Below are positions 1 through 9,154 of a DNA stretch of 64,000 nucleotides, one piece after another. Made by a program: the position numbers and the translations under genes. The stretch comes from Chitinophaga jiangningensis (GTDB taxonomy: Bacteria; Bacteroidota; Bacteroidia; Chitinophagales; Chitinophagaceae), in the NCBI RefSeq assembly GCF_900142605.1, contig NZ_FRBL01000008.1:310001-374000 (forward strand). Direction: 5' to 3'. The first letter of the stretch is position 1, and every line of letters starts with the position of its first letter. The notes under the pieces were generated by a model. The model was not told where the DNA came from. It did no database searches and worked only from the letters and a program-made list of their open reading frames with translations.

Positions 1-3000
1 ATTTCTTTCCAGCCAGTAGTAGAGAGATGGAATGACCACAGGCACAAACAGCAGCGTGGCGGTTAGTCCACCGATGATTACCGTCGCCAGCGGCCTTTGT
101 ACATCCGATCCGATCCCGGTACTCAGCGCGGCCGGCATAAGGCCAATGATCGCTACTATCAGCATCATCATGATGGCCTTCAGCTGATCTACCGCCACCT
201 TCTGTACAGAAGCCCTTACCGTGAGCGGCGATTTGTAAATCTCCCGGTTCAGCGCAGATACCAGCAAAACGCCCGCCATCACGGAGATTCCGAAGATAGA
301 CACAAAGCCCACGCCTGCAGATACGTTGAAGTGATAGCCCCTGATAAACAGCGCCACTATCCCTCCCGCCATCGCCATCAGTATGCAGCTCATGGTAACA
401 AAGGTGTGCTTCATATTTTTAAACAGCATAAACAGGAATACAAACACGATAACGATCGTCAGCGGAATTGTAAGCAGCAGCTGCTTTCCGGCACGTTCCA
501 AATTTTCATATTGTCCACCGTAAATGATGCTGTAACCTTTGGGTACATGAATTTCCTTGCCTATTTTTTCCTGCAACTCTTTTACAAAAGAGCCCTGATC
601 CCGGTTATGCACGTTAGTGCGTACCGTCACCATTCGCTTGCCATCAATACGGTATATATTCGTTTGCCCATCTACAAAACGGATGTCCGCCAGCTGCTCC
701 AATGGTATAAGTCCTCCTGTGGCGCTGGGCACCTGCAGGGTCCTTATCACATCTATTGAATTTCTGTTTTCAGGGAGATATCGGACCACCATATCATAGC
801 GCTTCGTCCCGTGATAAATGGTTCCTACGGCACGGCCTCCAATCGCCGCTTCAATCATGTTCTGTATATCACTAACGTTAATGCCAAAACGTGCGGCGTT
901 TTCCCGGTTAATATTGATCGCCAGCTGCGCCTGCGTGCCCTCCTGCTCAATGTTTACGGAGGCGGCGCCTTGTGTGCCCTTCACGATCACGGCTATACTG
1001 TCTGCTTTGCGCCGCATCATCTCCAGGTCGTCCCCTACAATGGAGATGGCCAGGTCCGCCGCACTTCCTGTCACAATTTCCATCACCTGGTCAATAATAG
1101 GCTGGCCGGAGTTGAAGCTCGCACCGGGGATATTTCGTTCCAGGTCCGCCTGTATACGCCGTACCAGCTCCTTCTTGGCAATGGTATCGCTCCATAGCTT
1201 ATAATCCTTCAATCCTACGAGGATTTCTGTTCTGTTGGGCGGGAAGGGGTCTGTTCCATCATCGTTGCGGCCTGTTTGCGTAATCACATATTTCACCGGC
1301 GGATACTTACCGATCACTTCCCGGATCATCGGGGCAATCTTTGCGTTCTCCTGTATAGTAACGCCCGCCGGCATAAAGGAACGCATGAATATAGACCCTT
1401 CATCCAGCTCCGGCAGGAACTCTGTGCCTAACGCACTGCCTAGGCCAATCAGCAGCATTACCAATACCCCCGCAGTGAGCACCGTTTGCTTATGAAAGCG
1501 CAGGAAGAAATTTAAAGAGCGGGTATACCATCTCTCTACTTTATCCAAAATTATATTGCGGTGTGCTTTCATGGGCTTATCGGCAGACAATGCATTCTTA
1601 TAGGCAAAAGAGATCAGCACCGGAATTAACGTGAGCGCACATATCATAGCACCTATTACCGCAAATGCCAGCGTGAGCGCCATGGGAGAAAACAACTTGC
1701 CTTCTACCCTCGTCATCAGTAAAATAGGCGTATAGCCAAGGATGATAATGGTGACGGAGAAAAATATTTCCCGGCCCACTTCCTGCGCCGCCTGTAAGGT
1801 CACCCGCATCACACCTCCCCGCTTCTCTTCCTCCGTGGCTGTGCGGTAGCGTCGGATCAGGTGCTCCGCCATTACACAGGCACCATCCACGATAATGCCA
1901 AAATCAATAGCGCCGAGCGATAACAAATTTGCCGGAATACCGGTGAGTCGCATCAGTATAAAAGCAAACAGTAAGGCAAACGGAATGGTGGCCGTTACCA
2001 CCAGGGCGGAGCGGATACTGCCCAGGAAAAACACCAGCACAATCACTACAATGCTCACGCCCATAAACAGTGTATGCGCCACCGTTTCCAGCGAGTGATC
2101 GATGAGGAAACTCCGGTCATACAATACCCGCAGCTTCACGCCCTCCGGCAACTCCGTAGCAGTGAGGTCTGCAATTTTCTGCTTCAGTACCTTCAATACT
2201 TCGCTGGGGTTCTCCCCTCTTCTCAGCAGGATAATACCTTCGGGAGAACCAATTTTATCCAGCTTTTCATCCGGCACGGCGTAGCCCAACACGCCGGAAG
2301 GCGGTGGTGGCGCTATTTCCACGGTGGCCACATCGCGTATATACACCGGCGTACCATTCACCGCCGTGAGCACAATATTCTGGATATCTTTTTCCGACCT
2401 CACCGCACCGAGGCCACGCACGGCAAAGCCCTGCCCGCCGCGCTCCATCACGTTTCCACCGGTATTGAGGTTATTTTTTTCAACGGCATCAATTACTGAC
2501 TGCAAGGTGAGATTATACTTACGCAGCTTTTCCGGTGCCGTCAGTATATGAAACTGTTTGAGCGGCCCGCCGAAATTGGTAACGTCTGCAATGCCCGGCA
2601 CCTGCAGGATAGCCGGGCGTATTACCCAGTCCTGCAAATCGCGCAGCTCCATGGGCGAAAAGTTAGGCGGCGCTTCTACCACATAGCGGTAAATTTCGCC
2701 CACGGCGGTGGTAAGTGGGGCCAGCTCCGGCGTTACGCCATCGGGCAACTCCATAGTGGCAATGCGTTCTATCACCTGCTGCCGCGCAAAGTAATCGTCC
2801 GTACCATCCTTGAAAGTGAGCTGCACCACGGCAAGGCCGAAGATGGTGCGGCTCCTTCGGTCCAGAACACCCGGCACATTGTTGAGGGCACGTTCTATGG
2901 GAATGGTCACCTGCTGTTCTACTTCTTCCGCAGCGCGACCCTCATAAGGCGCCACCACGATTACGTTGGTGTCAGCAATATCCGGGTAGGCTTCAATCTT

Positions 3001-3102
3001 CAGCTGCGTAAAGCACCAGTAGCCAATAGCCGAGAGCACCACTGCCGCAATGATAACCGCCCACCTGTTGCGTAATGAAAATATGAGTATGTTCCGAATC
3101 AT
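1..3102 (-). CDS. CzcA/CusA-type heavy-metal efflux RND pump, partial at C-terminus
   Basis: Inner-membrane proton-driven pump of a tripartite metal efflux system. The frame is open from an ATG at 3102 to the window edge, 1034 codons, and begins MIRNILIFSLRNRWAVI followed by a first membrane helix. The fourth-helix motif DFGIIVDGACVMAE places D400, D406 and E413 with the spacing of the essential D-D-E triad of CzcA, which argues for the HME family. The last visible residues, SLYYWLERN, resemble the end of the last helix in this family, so only a few residues may be missing; some Bacteroidota homologues carry a fused TolC-like tail, which cannot be excluded. The start overlaps the DUF190 stop by four bases (ATGA), indicating translational coupling. 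The metal cannot be told from sequence; the triad favours divalent cations such as Co, Zn, Cd or Ni over Cu/Ag. Confidence 0.95.
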   Translation of the reverse strand, partial: MIRNILIFSLRNRWAVIIAAVVLSAIGYWCFTQLKIEAYPDIADTNVIVVAPYEGRAAEEVEQQVTIPIERALNNVPGVLDRRSRTIFGLAVVQLTFKDGTDDYFARQQVIERIATMELPDGVTPELAPLTTAVGEIYRYVVEAPPNFSPMELRDLQDWVIRPAILQVPGIADVTNFGGPLKQFHILTAPEKLRKYNLTLQSVIDAVEKNNLNTGGNVMERGGQGFAVRGLGAVRSEKDIQNIVLTAVNGTPVYIRDVATVEIAPPPPSGVLGYAVPDEKLDKIGSPEGIILLRRGENPSEVLKVLKQKIADLTATELPEGVKLRVLYDRSFLIDHSLETVAHTLFMGVSIVVIVLVFFLGSIRSALVVTATIPFALLFAFILMRLTGIPANLLSLGAIDFGIIVDGACVMAEHLIRRYRTATEEEKRGGVMRVTLQAAQEVGREIFFSVTIIILGYTPILLMTRVEGKLFSPMALTLAFAVIGAMICALTLIPVLISFAYKNALSADKPMKAHRNIILDKVERWYTRSLNFFLRFHKQTVLTAGVLVMLLIGLGSALGTEFLPELDEGSIFMRSFMPAGVTIQENAKIAPMIREVIGKYPPVKYVITQTGRNDDGTDPFPPNRTEILVGLKDYKLWSDTIAKKELVRRIQADLERNIPGASFNSGQPIIDQVMEIVTGSAADLAISIVGDDLEMMRRKADSIAVIVKGTQGAASVNIEQEGTQAQLAININRENAARFGINVSDIQNMIEAAIGGRAVGTIYHGTKRYDMVVRYLPENRNSIDVIRTLQVPSATGGLIPLEQLADIRFVDGQTNIYRIDGKRMVTVRTNVHNRDQGSFVKELQEKIGKEIHVPKGYSIIYGGQYENLERAGKQLLLTIPLTIVIVFVFLFMLFKNMKHTFVTMSCILMAMAGGIVALFIRGYHFNVSAGVGFVSIFGISVMAGVLLVSALNREIYKSPLTVRASVQKVAVDQLKAIMMMLIVAIIGLMPAALSTGIGSDVQRPLATVIIGGLTATLLFVPVVIPSLYYWLERN

Positions 3103-3404
3103 GGTTCAAAAAGGTCTACCTGGTGAGTCACAATAAATCCGCCTGTATATTCCTGCCGCAGTGCCTGCAGCACTTCGCGGACTTTCTTCTCTTCGTCAAT
3201 AAAAGTGAGCAGGATGGGCGGCTCGTCAAAGGAAAAAATCTGGTCCGGCCGTTTCATCTGCTGGTTAGCGCCAAAGCCCATCACGCCGCGATAAGCAGTG
3301 GCACCCTTGATATTGCTGCGTAGCAGGAAGTGCATGATAAATTCATACAGCGGCTGTGCGCCGTGCATGTCATCTCTGTCAATAAAAATCTGCGCCTGTA
3401 ACAT
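3099..3404 (-). CDS. DUF190 (PII-like) family protein
   Basis: Small 101-residue cytoplasmic protein of the DUF190 family, which has a PII/GlnB-like ferredoxin fold. Family features seen are the N-terminal AQIFIDRDDMHGAQPLYEFI segment and the central GATAYRGVMGFG loop, followed by a PPILLTFID strand. It sits inside the metal-efflux operon, 10 bp after the adaptor gene and overlapping the pump start by four bases. A regulatory or accessory role for the pump is an inference from this context; no function is established here. It is ATG-initiated and full-length for the family. Confidence 0.9.
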   Translation of the reverse strand: MLQAQIFIDRDDMHGAQPLYEFIMHFLLRSNIKGATAYRGVMGFGANQQMKRPDQIFSFDEPPILLTFIDEEKKVREVLQALRQEYTGGFIVTHQVDLFEP

Positions 3405-3414
3405 GGTGGCTGTT

Positions 3415-4467
3415 TTAGTATCCGAATGAAATACCTTTTAACTGCATAGCACCGTCGGTCACTACCTGGTCGCCCTCCTGCACACCGCGGTACAGGATGA
3501 TGCGACTACCAACCTGGGGCCCGGAGAGCACCTCCTGGCGCCGAAAGCTGCGGGCATCTTTTTTCACAAACACATAGTCCTTACCCTGCACGGTAAGCAG
3601 CGCTTCTTTCGGGACGGACAAGCTATTGCCTTCATCGATACCGAAGCGTACGTTGGCAAACATCCCGGCGCGCAACAACCCTTTAGGGTCCTGTACCCCT
3701 ATTCTCAGTTTAACCATGCGTGTTATATTGTCCACCACCTCGCCTACGCTTTCAATGTTGCCGGTGAAGGTCATGTCGGGATAGGAAGTAAACTGCAACT
3801 GGCAGTTGCCGCCTTCTTTTACTTTTGTGACCTGGATTTCCGGCATATCACATATCACCCATACCTTGCCCAGCTTTGCTTTCATTAATTCCTGCGGCTC
3901 AAATCCCGCCATTTTCAGGCGCGACTCATGTTCCAGAATTGCCGTCTTTTCGTTGTTGAGGTCCGTTTGTGCCAGTGCCAGGTCTGTTTGGGCAGCTATC
4001 AGATCTGTTTTGGCATCGGATACATCTTTTCCGGTACCGGCGCCGTGGGCGGCCAGGTCCTGAAAGCGTTCCAGCTCGATCTGCTTTTGCGCGATGATGG
4101 CTTTACGTTGCTGGATGATACTGCCTTTCTGCCGGATGCTGATGATATGTTGCAGCATTTCGGTGTAGTTGACCGTGAGGTCAGGGGCATCAAAGAGCAC
4201 GAGGTTTTGATCTGTATTTTCAGAGGAGGGTGCAACGGTGGCGACTACACGTGCAGGCGCTGTTAGTTCCGTATTGATGTCCCCTTTGGTGATCGTTACC
4301 GTTTTAAAAAAACGGAGTGTGACACTGTCTGGCGGGAAGCGGATTACCTCGCCGCTGTCGCTTACCTCCGGCCGGGTATCCGGGTGGGCGGGTGCTTTCG
4401 GGGATTCGTGCGAGCCGCAGGATGCAAGCAGCGCCGCCAGTATTACAATTAAGCCGAGCCTTTTCAT
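3415..4467 (-). CDS. RND efflux periplasmic adaptor (CusB/CzcB, HlyD family) lipoprotein
   Basis: Membrane-fusion protein linking the inner-membrane pump to the outer-membrane channel. A lipoprotein signal is visible, with the lipobox LLAS-C at Cys17. A long alpha-helical hairpin at about residues 105-200, rich in Q, A, E and L, is followed by beta-barrel and membrane-proximal strands, including the segment SVPKEALLTVQGKDYVFVKK typical of this family's C-terminal half. It is 350 residues, normal length. It lies 8 bp after the TolC-like gene stop and 10 bp before DUF190, so it belongs to one operon. No His- or Met-rich metal-binding N-terminal extension is obvious, so metal specificity is not readable from this protein. 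Confidence 0.93.
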   Translation of the reverse strand: MKRLGLIVILAALLASCGSHESPKAPAHPDTRPEVSDSGEVIRFPPDSVTLRFFKTVTITKGDINTELTAPARVVATVAPSSENTDQNLVLFDAPDLTVNYTEMLQHIISIRQKGSIIQQRKAIIAQKQIELERFQDLAAHGAGTGKDVSDAKTDLIAAQTDLALAQTDLNNEKTAILEHESRLKMAGFEPQELMKAKLGKVWVICDMPEIQVTKVKEGGNCQLQFTSYPDMTFTGNIESVGEVVDNITRMVKLRIGVQDPKGLLRAGMFANVRFGIDEGNSLSVPKEALLTVQGKDYVFVKKDARSFRRQEVLSGPQVGSRIILYRGVQEGDQVVTDGAMQLKGISFGY

Positions 4468-4475
4468 GTCAGGAG

Positions 4476-5735
4476 TTATAATTGATTAATCAATCCGGTT
4501 ACACAAAGCAGTTGCAGGTAGCTTTTGCGATAGTTGTATAAGGCATCGCAGTATAGCTTTTCGGTATCAAACCAGTTGCGTTGTGCTTCCAGGAAATCGA
4601 TGATGGTAGTGCCGCCACGGGTATAGGCATATTTTACAGATTCCAATACCTGTGCTGATTTTCGGAGTATACCACTATACTTTTCTACGGTTGCTTTATT
4701 CACCTGGTAGGAACGTAAAGCAATTTGCACTTCCGTTTGTACCTGTAGCTGTACGGCGGAGAGCCGTTGTTCCGACTGCTCCAGCTGTATGCGCGATTTC
4801 TTAACCTCACCCTGGTTGCGATTAAAAAATGGCAGGTCGATGGTACCAAAGATGCCCACATAAGGCACGGTATTCTGCGGGTTCCAGATGACGCCCAGCT
4901 CCGGCACCGGCACGGCCAGTGAGCGCTGCAATTTTACATTGCTGCGGGAGAGTTCAATATTTGCTTTCGCTACCGCTACATCTGCCCTGCTGGCGTATGA
5001 CACAGCTACCAGGCTATCCAGCACCGGCACCAGGTTCATGCTAAAGATGGAGTCGCCATCGTACACAGTGATACTGTCGGTACCACCCAGCAGGAAACGG
5101 AGGTTTTGCTGTTCGTTGCGGTAGGTTTGATCTACATTTTTGAACTGGAGGTCGTACTGTTCCTGCAGTAGTTCCGTACGTGCGAGATCGCTGCTGCTGA
5201 TCACCTGATTTTTAAGCCGTATCTGCTGAATACCTACCAGTGTATCAATATTGGCCCGTGCCTGGTCGATGAGTTCGAGGGTGCGTTTATTGTACCATAC
5301 ATCCAGCCATTTCACGCCGGCATCCAGGAGGAGGTTACGTTCCAGGTCCATGTAGTTTTGTTGCGTTACCACTACGTTCTGGCCGGCTACTTCCTGTTTG
5401 TACCTGCGTTGTCCGCCGAGTTGAAATTCTTTGGTCAGCTGCCACCATACCTGCCGGTTATGGGGGTTGGAGAATTTGGTGCCGGCTTCGAAGTAGCGGT
5501 CGTTCACGAGTTGCAGCGTCTGGTTATTTAATACCGGGTTGGGGCGTAGGCCTGCTGTGACCAGATCACTTTGTGCAATGCCGGTGTTGAGTCGCTCCGG
5601 CTTTAGCCAGGGGTTATTTGTTTTCACTACATGTAGTGCCTCTCTGAGCGTCAGCTGCGTTTGTGCGCGGGTAGTAATGAAAGGGGCGATTACCGACAGG
5701 GCAAGCAGGCCAGCCTTTCTTCGCATCGTCATCAT
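4476..5735 (-). CDS. TolC family outer-membrane channel (CusC/CzcC-like)
   Basis: Outer-membrane factor of the tripartite efflux system, about 419 residues. A signal peptide (LLALSVIAPFITTRAQ) is followed by two repeated outer-membrane efflux domains with long helices; the first begins LTLREALHVVKTNNPWL and the second carries the typical ending YTRGGTTIIDFLEAQRNWFD. The open frame extends to a TTG at 5753, but the first ATG at 5735 gives a more natural signal peptide and is chosen. It is the first gene of the operon, and a -7 promoter box lies about 170 bp upstream. Confidence 0.93.
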   Translation of the reverse strand: MMTMRRKAGLLALSVIAPFITTRAQTQLTLREALHVVKTNNPWLKPERLNTGIAQSDLVTAGLRPNPVLNNQTLQLVNDRYFEAGTKFSNPHNRQVWWQLTKEFQLGGQRRYKQEVAGQNVVVTQQNYMDLERNLLLDAGVKWLDVWYNKRTLELIDQARANIDTLVGIQQIRLKNQVISSSDLARTELLQEQYDLQFKNVDQTYRNEQQNLRFLLGGTDSITVYDGDSIFSMNLVPVLDSLVAVSYASRADVAVAKANIELSRSNVKLQRSLAVPVPELGVIWNPQNTVPYVGIFGTIDLPFFNRNQGEVKKSRIQLEQSEQRLSAVQLQVQTEVQIALRSYQVNKATVEKYSGILRKSAQVLESVKYAYTRGGTTIIDFLEAQRNWFDTEKLYCDALYNYRKSYLQLLCVTGLINQL

Positions 5736-5902
5736 GCTATTGAATTTTTGCAATTATGCCAACATGCAATGCGTGGCAGGTTATGCGCCGGATGCACCTG
5801 ATCTCTCCCTGATAACCAAACAACTGCCATCACATAGGAACAAGAACAATCCCGGGGCAGCTTCTGTTTACGGGGCTGCACACTATTTCATGCCGGCGGG
5901 TG

Positions 5903-5910
5903 CAAAGGTA
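5903..5910 (-). promoter_or_regulatory. Bacteroidota-type -7 box for the efflux operon
   Basis: On the minus strand the bases read TACCTTTG followed by CACC, an exact match to TAnnTTTG. No convincing -33 TTTG lies at the expected distance, which may mean an activator is needed. It is the only exact box in the intergenic region in this direction, and it implies a leader of about 160 nt before the TolC-like gene. Confidence 0.55.
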
Positions 5911-6011
5911 GCGGCGCGGGGGAGCGGGGATGATTAGCGGCTTGATAGAATTAGATTAGAAATTGATTAGAAAGTATAGGCCCAGTGCTGGCAGGGAGAT
6001 AAAACGGACTA

Positions 6012-6042
6012 CGCCCGACTTCCATATCCAGGAAGTCGGGCG
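6012..6042 (-). terminator. Rho-independent terminator of the permease gene
   Basis: Perfect 12-bp stem (CGCCCGACTTCC and its complement) with a 7-nt loop, about 30 bp past the permease stop. On the minus strand a TTTT stretch follows 9 nt after the stem. Confidence 0.75.
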
Positions 6043-6071
6043 CAGCAACTTATGTAGTCATTTCATCTCTA

Positions 6072-8459
6072 TCAATCACTCCTCAAACTCTTCACCGGGT
6101 TCATCATCGCTGTTTTCACGGACTGTAACCCGATTGTACACACGGCAACCAGCAGCATCAATCCACCAGTTACAATAAACACCCACCAGGGGATGCTGAT
6201 CCTGTATACAAAATCCTGCAGCCAGGCGTTCATGGCCCACCAGGCAACAGGACTTGCAATCACAATTGCAATGAACACCAGGCGGATGAAGTCTTTGGTG
6301 AGCATACTGATGATGCCTGTTACGCTGGAACCTAATATTTTCCGGATACCGATTTCGCGGGTGCGGCGGCTAACATTGAATGCTGCCAGTCCCATTAAGC
6401 CTAAACAGGTAATGAACAAGGTAAACACGGAAAAGATGTTTACCAGCTTTGCAAGGCGGCTATCCGCCTGGTATTGCTGGTTAAAGGCATCATCCATGAA
6501 AAAGTATTGAAACGGATGATCGCGGAAAGTTTGCTGCCACGCCGCTTCAATAGCAGTCAGTGTTTTACGGATATCACCACTGCTCATTTTCACCCCGTAG
6601 TAACTGGCGTCGTTGTTCATAAACGGATGGATCATCGGCAACAGGGATTCTTTCAGCGAGCGTTGATGGAAGTCTTTCATTACTCCAACCACGGTGGACT
6701 TATCCCCCCAGAAATTAATCTTCTGCCCTATGGCGGCTTCCGGAGTGGCAAAGCCCAGTCGTTTACTCGCTTCTTCGTTGATGATCACATCCAGGTGATT
6801 ATTGCGGCCAGGTACAAAATTGCGACCGGCGAGCAGCTGCAAATCCAGCACTGGTATAAAGTCCGCATCAATGCCGTACAGGTAATAGTTATAACTGGCG
6901 GGATTGGTATCTCCCAAACGGGTTACATTGTAGGTGGTAGAAAGCGTTTCCAGTCCCAGGCCGGGCATACAACCAGCCAGACTCACCTTTTGTACTCCGG
7001 CGAGTTGCATCAGTTCCTGCTTGAAGGCGGTATAACTGGTGGTATCATTTTGCAGATTGGGTGCACGGAGGATGAGCACCTGGTCTGTATTCATGCCCAG
7101 ACTTTGCTGTTGCATAAACGACAGCTGCTTATACATCACCAGCGATGCAATCAACACAACGGATGCGATGGCAAACTGGCTTACCACTAGGATTTTGCGT
7201 AGGCCACCACCTTGTAAATTGCCGGTAAAGCTGCGGGTGAGCGCGCCCACCATGTTAGCGGACGACAAGGCATACGCCGGGTAAATACCGGACAGCAGTC
7301 CGTTTGCGATAAACAGTGCCACACAGGTGAGCCAGAATGAAGCGCTGCTAAATATCCCTGCGGCAGCGCCCTCTCCTACAATGTTTTTATAAAATGGTAG
7401 GGCAGCCTGTATCAACACCAGCGACAGTATAAACGCCATCAGGTTGATCAGCAGGGATTCTGCCAGGAACTGCCGCAGCACCGTCCATCGGGAGGCGCCC
7501 AGAATTTTTTTGATGCCCGCTTCCTTTAACCGGGATGCCGAGCGGGCGGTGGTGAGGTTTACATAATTGATGGTACCGATGATGAGCAACAGAAAAGCAA
7601 CGATTTGCAGGAAGCGTACCGTTTGTGCGTCGCCGTTAACATCCGGCTCAAAGGATTTTTTGGAAAAGAGGTGAATGGACCCTATCGTTTCTGCCACATA
7701 GCGCTTGTCCTTCAAACGGGGGTGCGCCGCAGAGAAGGCTGCCAGCTTAGCGTTAAAAGCTTCCAGGCTGGTGCCCGGCTGCATTTGCAGGTAGGTATAA
7801 TTGTTATTGCCGTTCCAGCTTTCCAGGGATACACCGAATGTTTCCACGATGTGCATGGACATCAGTACGTTCATGCGCAGGTGCGTGTTGGGTGGCATGT
7901 CCGCAATCACCCCGGTAACTGTGAGTGTTTGGCCGCGCAGCAGCAGCGATTTCCCTATCGGATCGGCATCACCGAAGTAACGGCGTGCAGTCGAGGCCGT
8001 TAGTACTGCCTCCAGCGGTCCTCTGAGTGCTTTAGCCGGATCGCCGGCAATAAAGTGTTGTGGGAAGATGCTGAATACGCTGGGATCAGCGGCGAAAAGT
8101 CCGTTCTCCAGGAACGACTGGTGCGACGGGGTGGTGACTTCGCTCTCGCCTATACGCTGTATGCGTACAAAGTCCTTTACTTCCGGCATCTGCTGCTTCA
8201 GCAGGCCCGGCAGGGGCGGATGCGTTTCACAGTCTGTGGTTACATAGGCACCATCCTTATAGAGGTTCAGCGTAACGCGCCAGATATTATCGGCGTTGGG
8301 ATAGAACTTTTCATAGCTCCGTTCAAATTTCACATATTGTATAATTAGCAGGAAGGCGGCCATGGCAACAGCCAGCCCCGTCACATTGAGCAGGGAATAG
8401 AAGCGGTCTTTGCGCAGGTTGCGCCAGGCGATTTTCAGATACCGGATATCCATAAGCAT
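6072..8459 (-). CDS. ABC transporter permease, MacB/FtsX type
   Basis: Inner-membrane permease of the MacB_PCD-FtsX-MacB_PCD-FtsX form common in Bacteroidota, about 795 residues. The N-terminal MDIRYLKIAWRNLRKDRFYSLLNVTG with a first helix is followed by a large extracytoplasmic domain, a three-helix FtsX unit around residues 280-415, a second extracytoplasmic domain, and a final FtsX unit that includes the motif ISRRTREIGIRKILGSS in the form VSRRTREIGIRKILGSS. Such proteins usually act with a separate ATPase in efflux or envelope mechanotransmission; no ATPase gene is nearby. The frame opens at an ATG at 8498, but ATG 8459 (or 8453) matches the family N-terminus. It is monocistronic, with a direct-repeat element just upstream. 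Confidence 0.92.
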   Translation of the reverse strand: MLMDIRYLKIAWRNLRKDRFYSLLNVTGLAVAMAAFLLIIQYVKFERSYEKFYPNADNIWRVTLNLYKDGAYVTTDCETHPPLPGLLKQQMPEVKDFVRIQRIGESEVTTPSHQSFLENGLFAADPSVFSIFPQHFIAGDPAKALRGPLEAVLTASTARRYFGDADPIGKSLLLRGQTLTVTGVIADMPPNTHLRMNVLMSMHIVETFGVSLESWNGNNNYTYLQMQPGTSLEAFNAKLAAFSAAHPRLKDKRYVAETIGSIHLFSKKSFEPDVNGDAQTVRFLQIVAFLLLIIGTINYVNLTTARSASRLKEAGIKKILGASRWTVLRQFLAESLLINLMAFILSLVLIQAALPFYKNIVGEGAAAGIFSSASFWLTCVALFIANGLLSGIYPAYALSSANMVGALTRSFTGNLQGGGLRKILVVSQFAIASVVLIASLVMYKQLSFMQQQSLGMNTDQVLILRAPNLQNDTTSYTAFKQELMQLAGVQKVSLAGCMPGLGLETLSTTYNVTRLGDTNPASYNYYLYGIDADFIPVLDLQLLAGRNFVPGRNNHLDVIINEEASKRLGFATPEAAIGQKINFWGDKSTVVGVMKDFHQRSLKESLLPMIHPFMNNDASYYGVKMSSGDIRKTLTAIEAAWQQTFRDHPFQYFFMDDAFNQQYQADSRLAKLVNIFSVFTLFITCLGLMGLAAFNVSRRTREIGIRKILGSSVTGIISMLTKDFIRLVFIAIVIASPVAWWAMNAWLQDFVYRISIPWWVFIVTGGLMLLVAVCTIGLQSVKTAMMNPVKSLRSD

Positions 8460-8529
8460 AAAATTAAGGTAAATGCAGGGTTTATGCCAGGCTACCATCC
8501 TATTGATTATCAGTAATATTCATGGAGAT

Positions 8530-8558
8530 ATGGTGTTCATAATCGGACAATGGTGTTC
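8530..8558. promoter_or_regulatory. Direct repeat upstream of the permease gene
   Basis: ATGGTGTTC occurs twice, at 8530-8538 and 8550-8558, a 20-bp period (about two helical turns), with CGGACA between the copies. It lies 70-100 bp upstream of the permease start, where an activator or repressor would bind. No regulator gene is adjacent. It could be part of a family of upstream sites for this permease type. Confidence 0.4.
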
Positions 8559-8577
8559 GGAAATGAAGGACTTTCCG

Positions 8578-9147
8578 TTATGATGACTGACTAATCCATC
8601 CTTCACTACTCATCACCTCCATATACTTTGGAAACAATTTTCTCATCAGCACCTCATGCAGCTCCTCGTCCCGGTCGAGGCAGCCATCGGAAAGGATGGT
8701 GATATTGAAATCTTTATCTGCCGCTTCCAGTGCGGTGGAGAGTACTACCCCGCTGGTGATGACACCGCAGAGTACAAGATGGCGAATGCCCTGCGAGCGA
8801 AGGATCATTTCCAGGTCGCTGCCCGCAAAGGCGCTGAAACGTTTTTTAATGACTACCGGCTCGTTGTTTTGCGGCGCCAGTGCCGGTAGTATCTTTGTCA
8901 TTACTTCCGGCGGTACGCTGCCCATGGTGGCAGGAAGTTTTCCGAAGGTCCGGTGATCCGGGTGAATTTCCGGAAATCCTTTTTTGAAGCCTACCGCTAC
9001 GTATACTACCGGTAGGTTATTGCCCCGCGCATGCGCAATGGCATTGGCGATGGGTGTTGTTAACTTGTCTGCCCCCGGTAAGGTGGACAATAGCACTTCC
9101 TGCATATCGAGCACCAGCAGGGCAGTATTTTCTTTCGTGTGTGCCAT
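8578..9147 (-). CDS. Isochorismatase-fold hydrolase lacking the usual catalytic cysteine
   Basis: Cytoplasmic 189-residue protein of the isochorismatase/cysteine-hydrolase superfamily. The catalytic Asp is D14 in LLVLDMQ and the Lys is K101 in VVIKKRFSAFAGSDL. The segment that normally reads T-x-x-C-V reads GVITSGVVLSTAL, so Val134 stands where the nucleophilic cysteine is expected; the nearby C127 belongs to the preceding strand. Related proteins with the STSGVVLST form exist, so this is probably a subfamily feature and not damage. True isochorismatases also lack the cysteine. It lies 7 bp after the MFS exporter gene and is probably cotranscribed under TetR control. Substrate unknown. Confidence 0.88.
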   Translation of the reverse strand: MAHTKENTALLVLDMQEVLLSTLPGADKLTTPIANAIAHARGNNLPVVYVAVGFKKGFPEIHPDHRTFGKLPATMGSVPPEVMTKILPALAPQNNEPVVIKKRFSAFAGSDLEMILRSQGIRHLVLCGVITSGVVLSTALEAADKDFNITILSDGCLDRDEELHEVLMRKLFPKYMEVMSSEGWISQSS

Positions 9148-9154
9148 TCTGATT

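Larger units (their letters stand above)
5754..6071. other. Intergenic region: efflux-operon leader plus permease terminator
   Basis: No gene is seen. The left half is the leader of the efflux operon on the minus strand, with a promoter box at 5903-5910. The right part carries the hairpin at 6012-6042 that ends the permease transcript. The leader of roughly 150 nt is long enough to hold regulatory RNA structure or a metal-sensor operator, but I see no clear long palindrome in it. Confidence 0.6.

Noticed and set aside
97..759. Plus-strand open frames over the efflux pump
   Set aside because: Antisense shadows of the CzcA-type gene with no domain features; the same holds for other long opposite-strand frames over SusC, HTCS and glycosidase genes.
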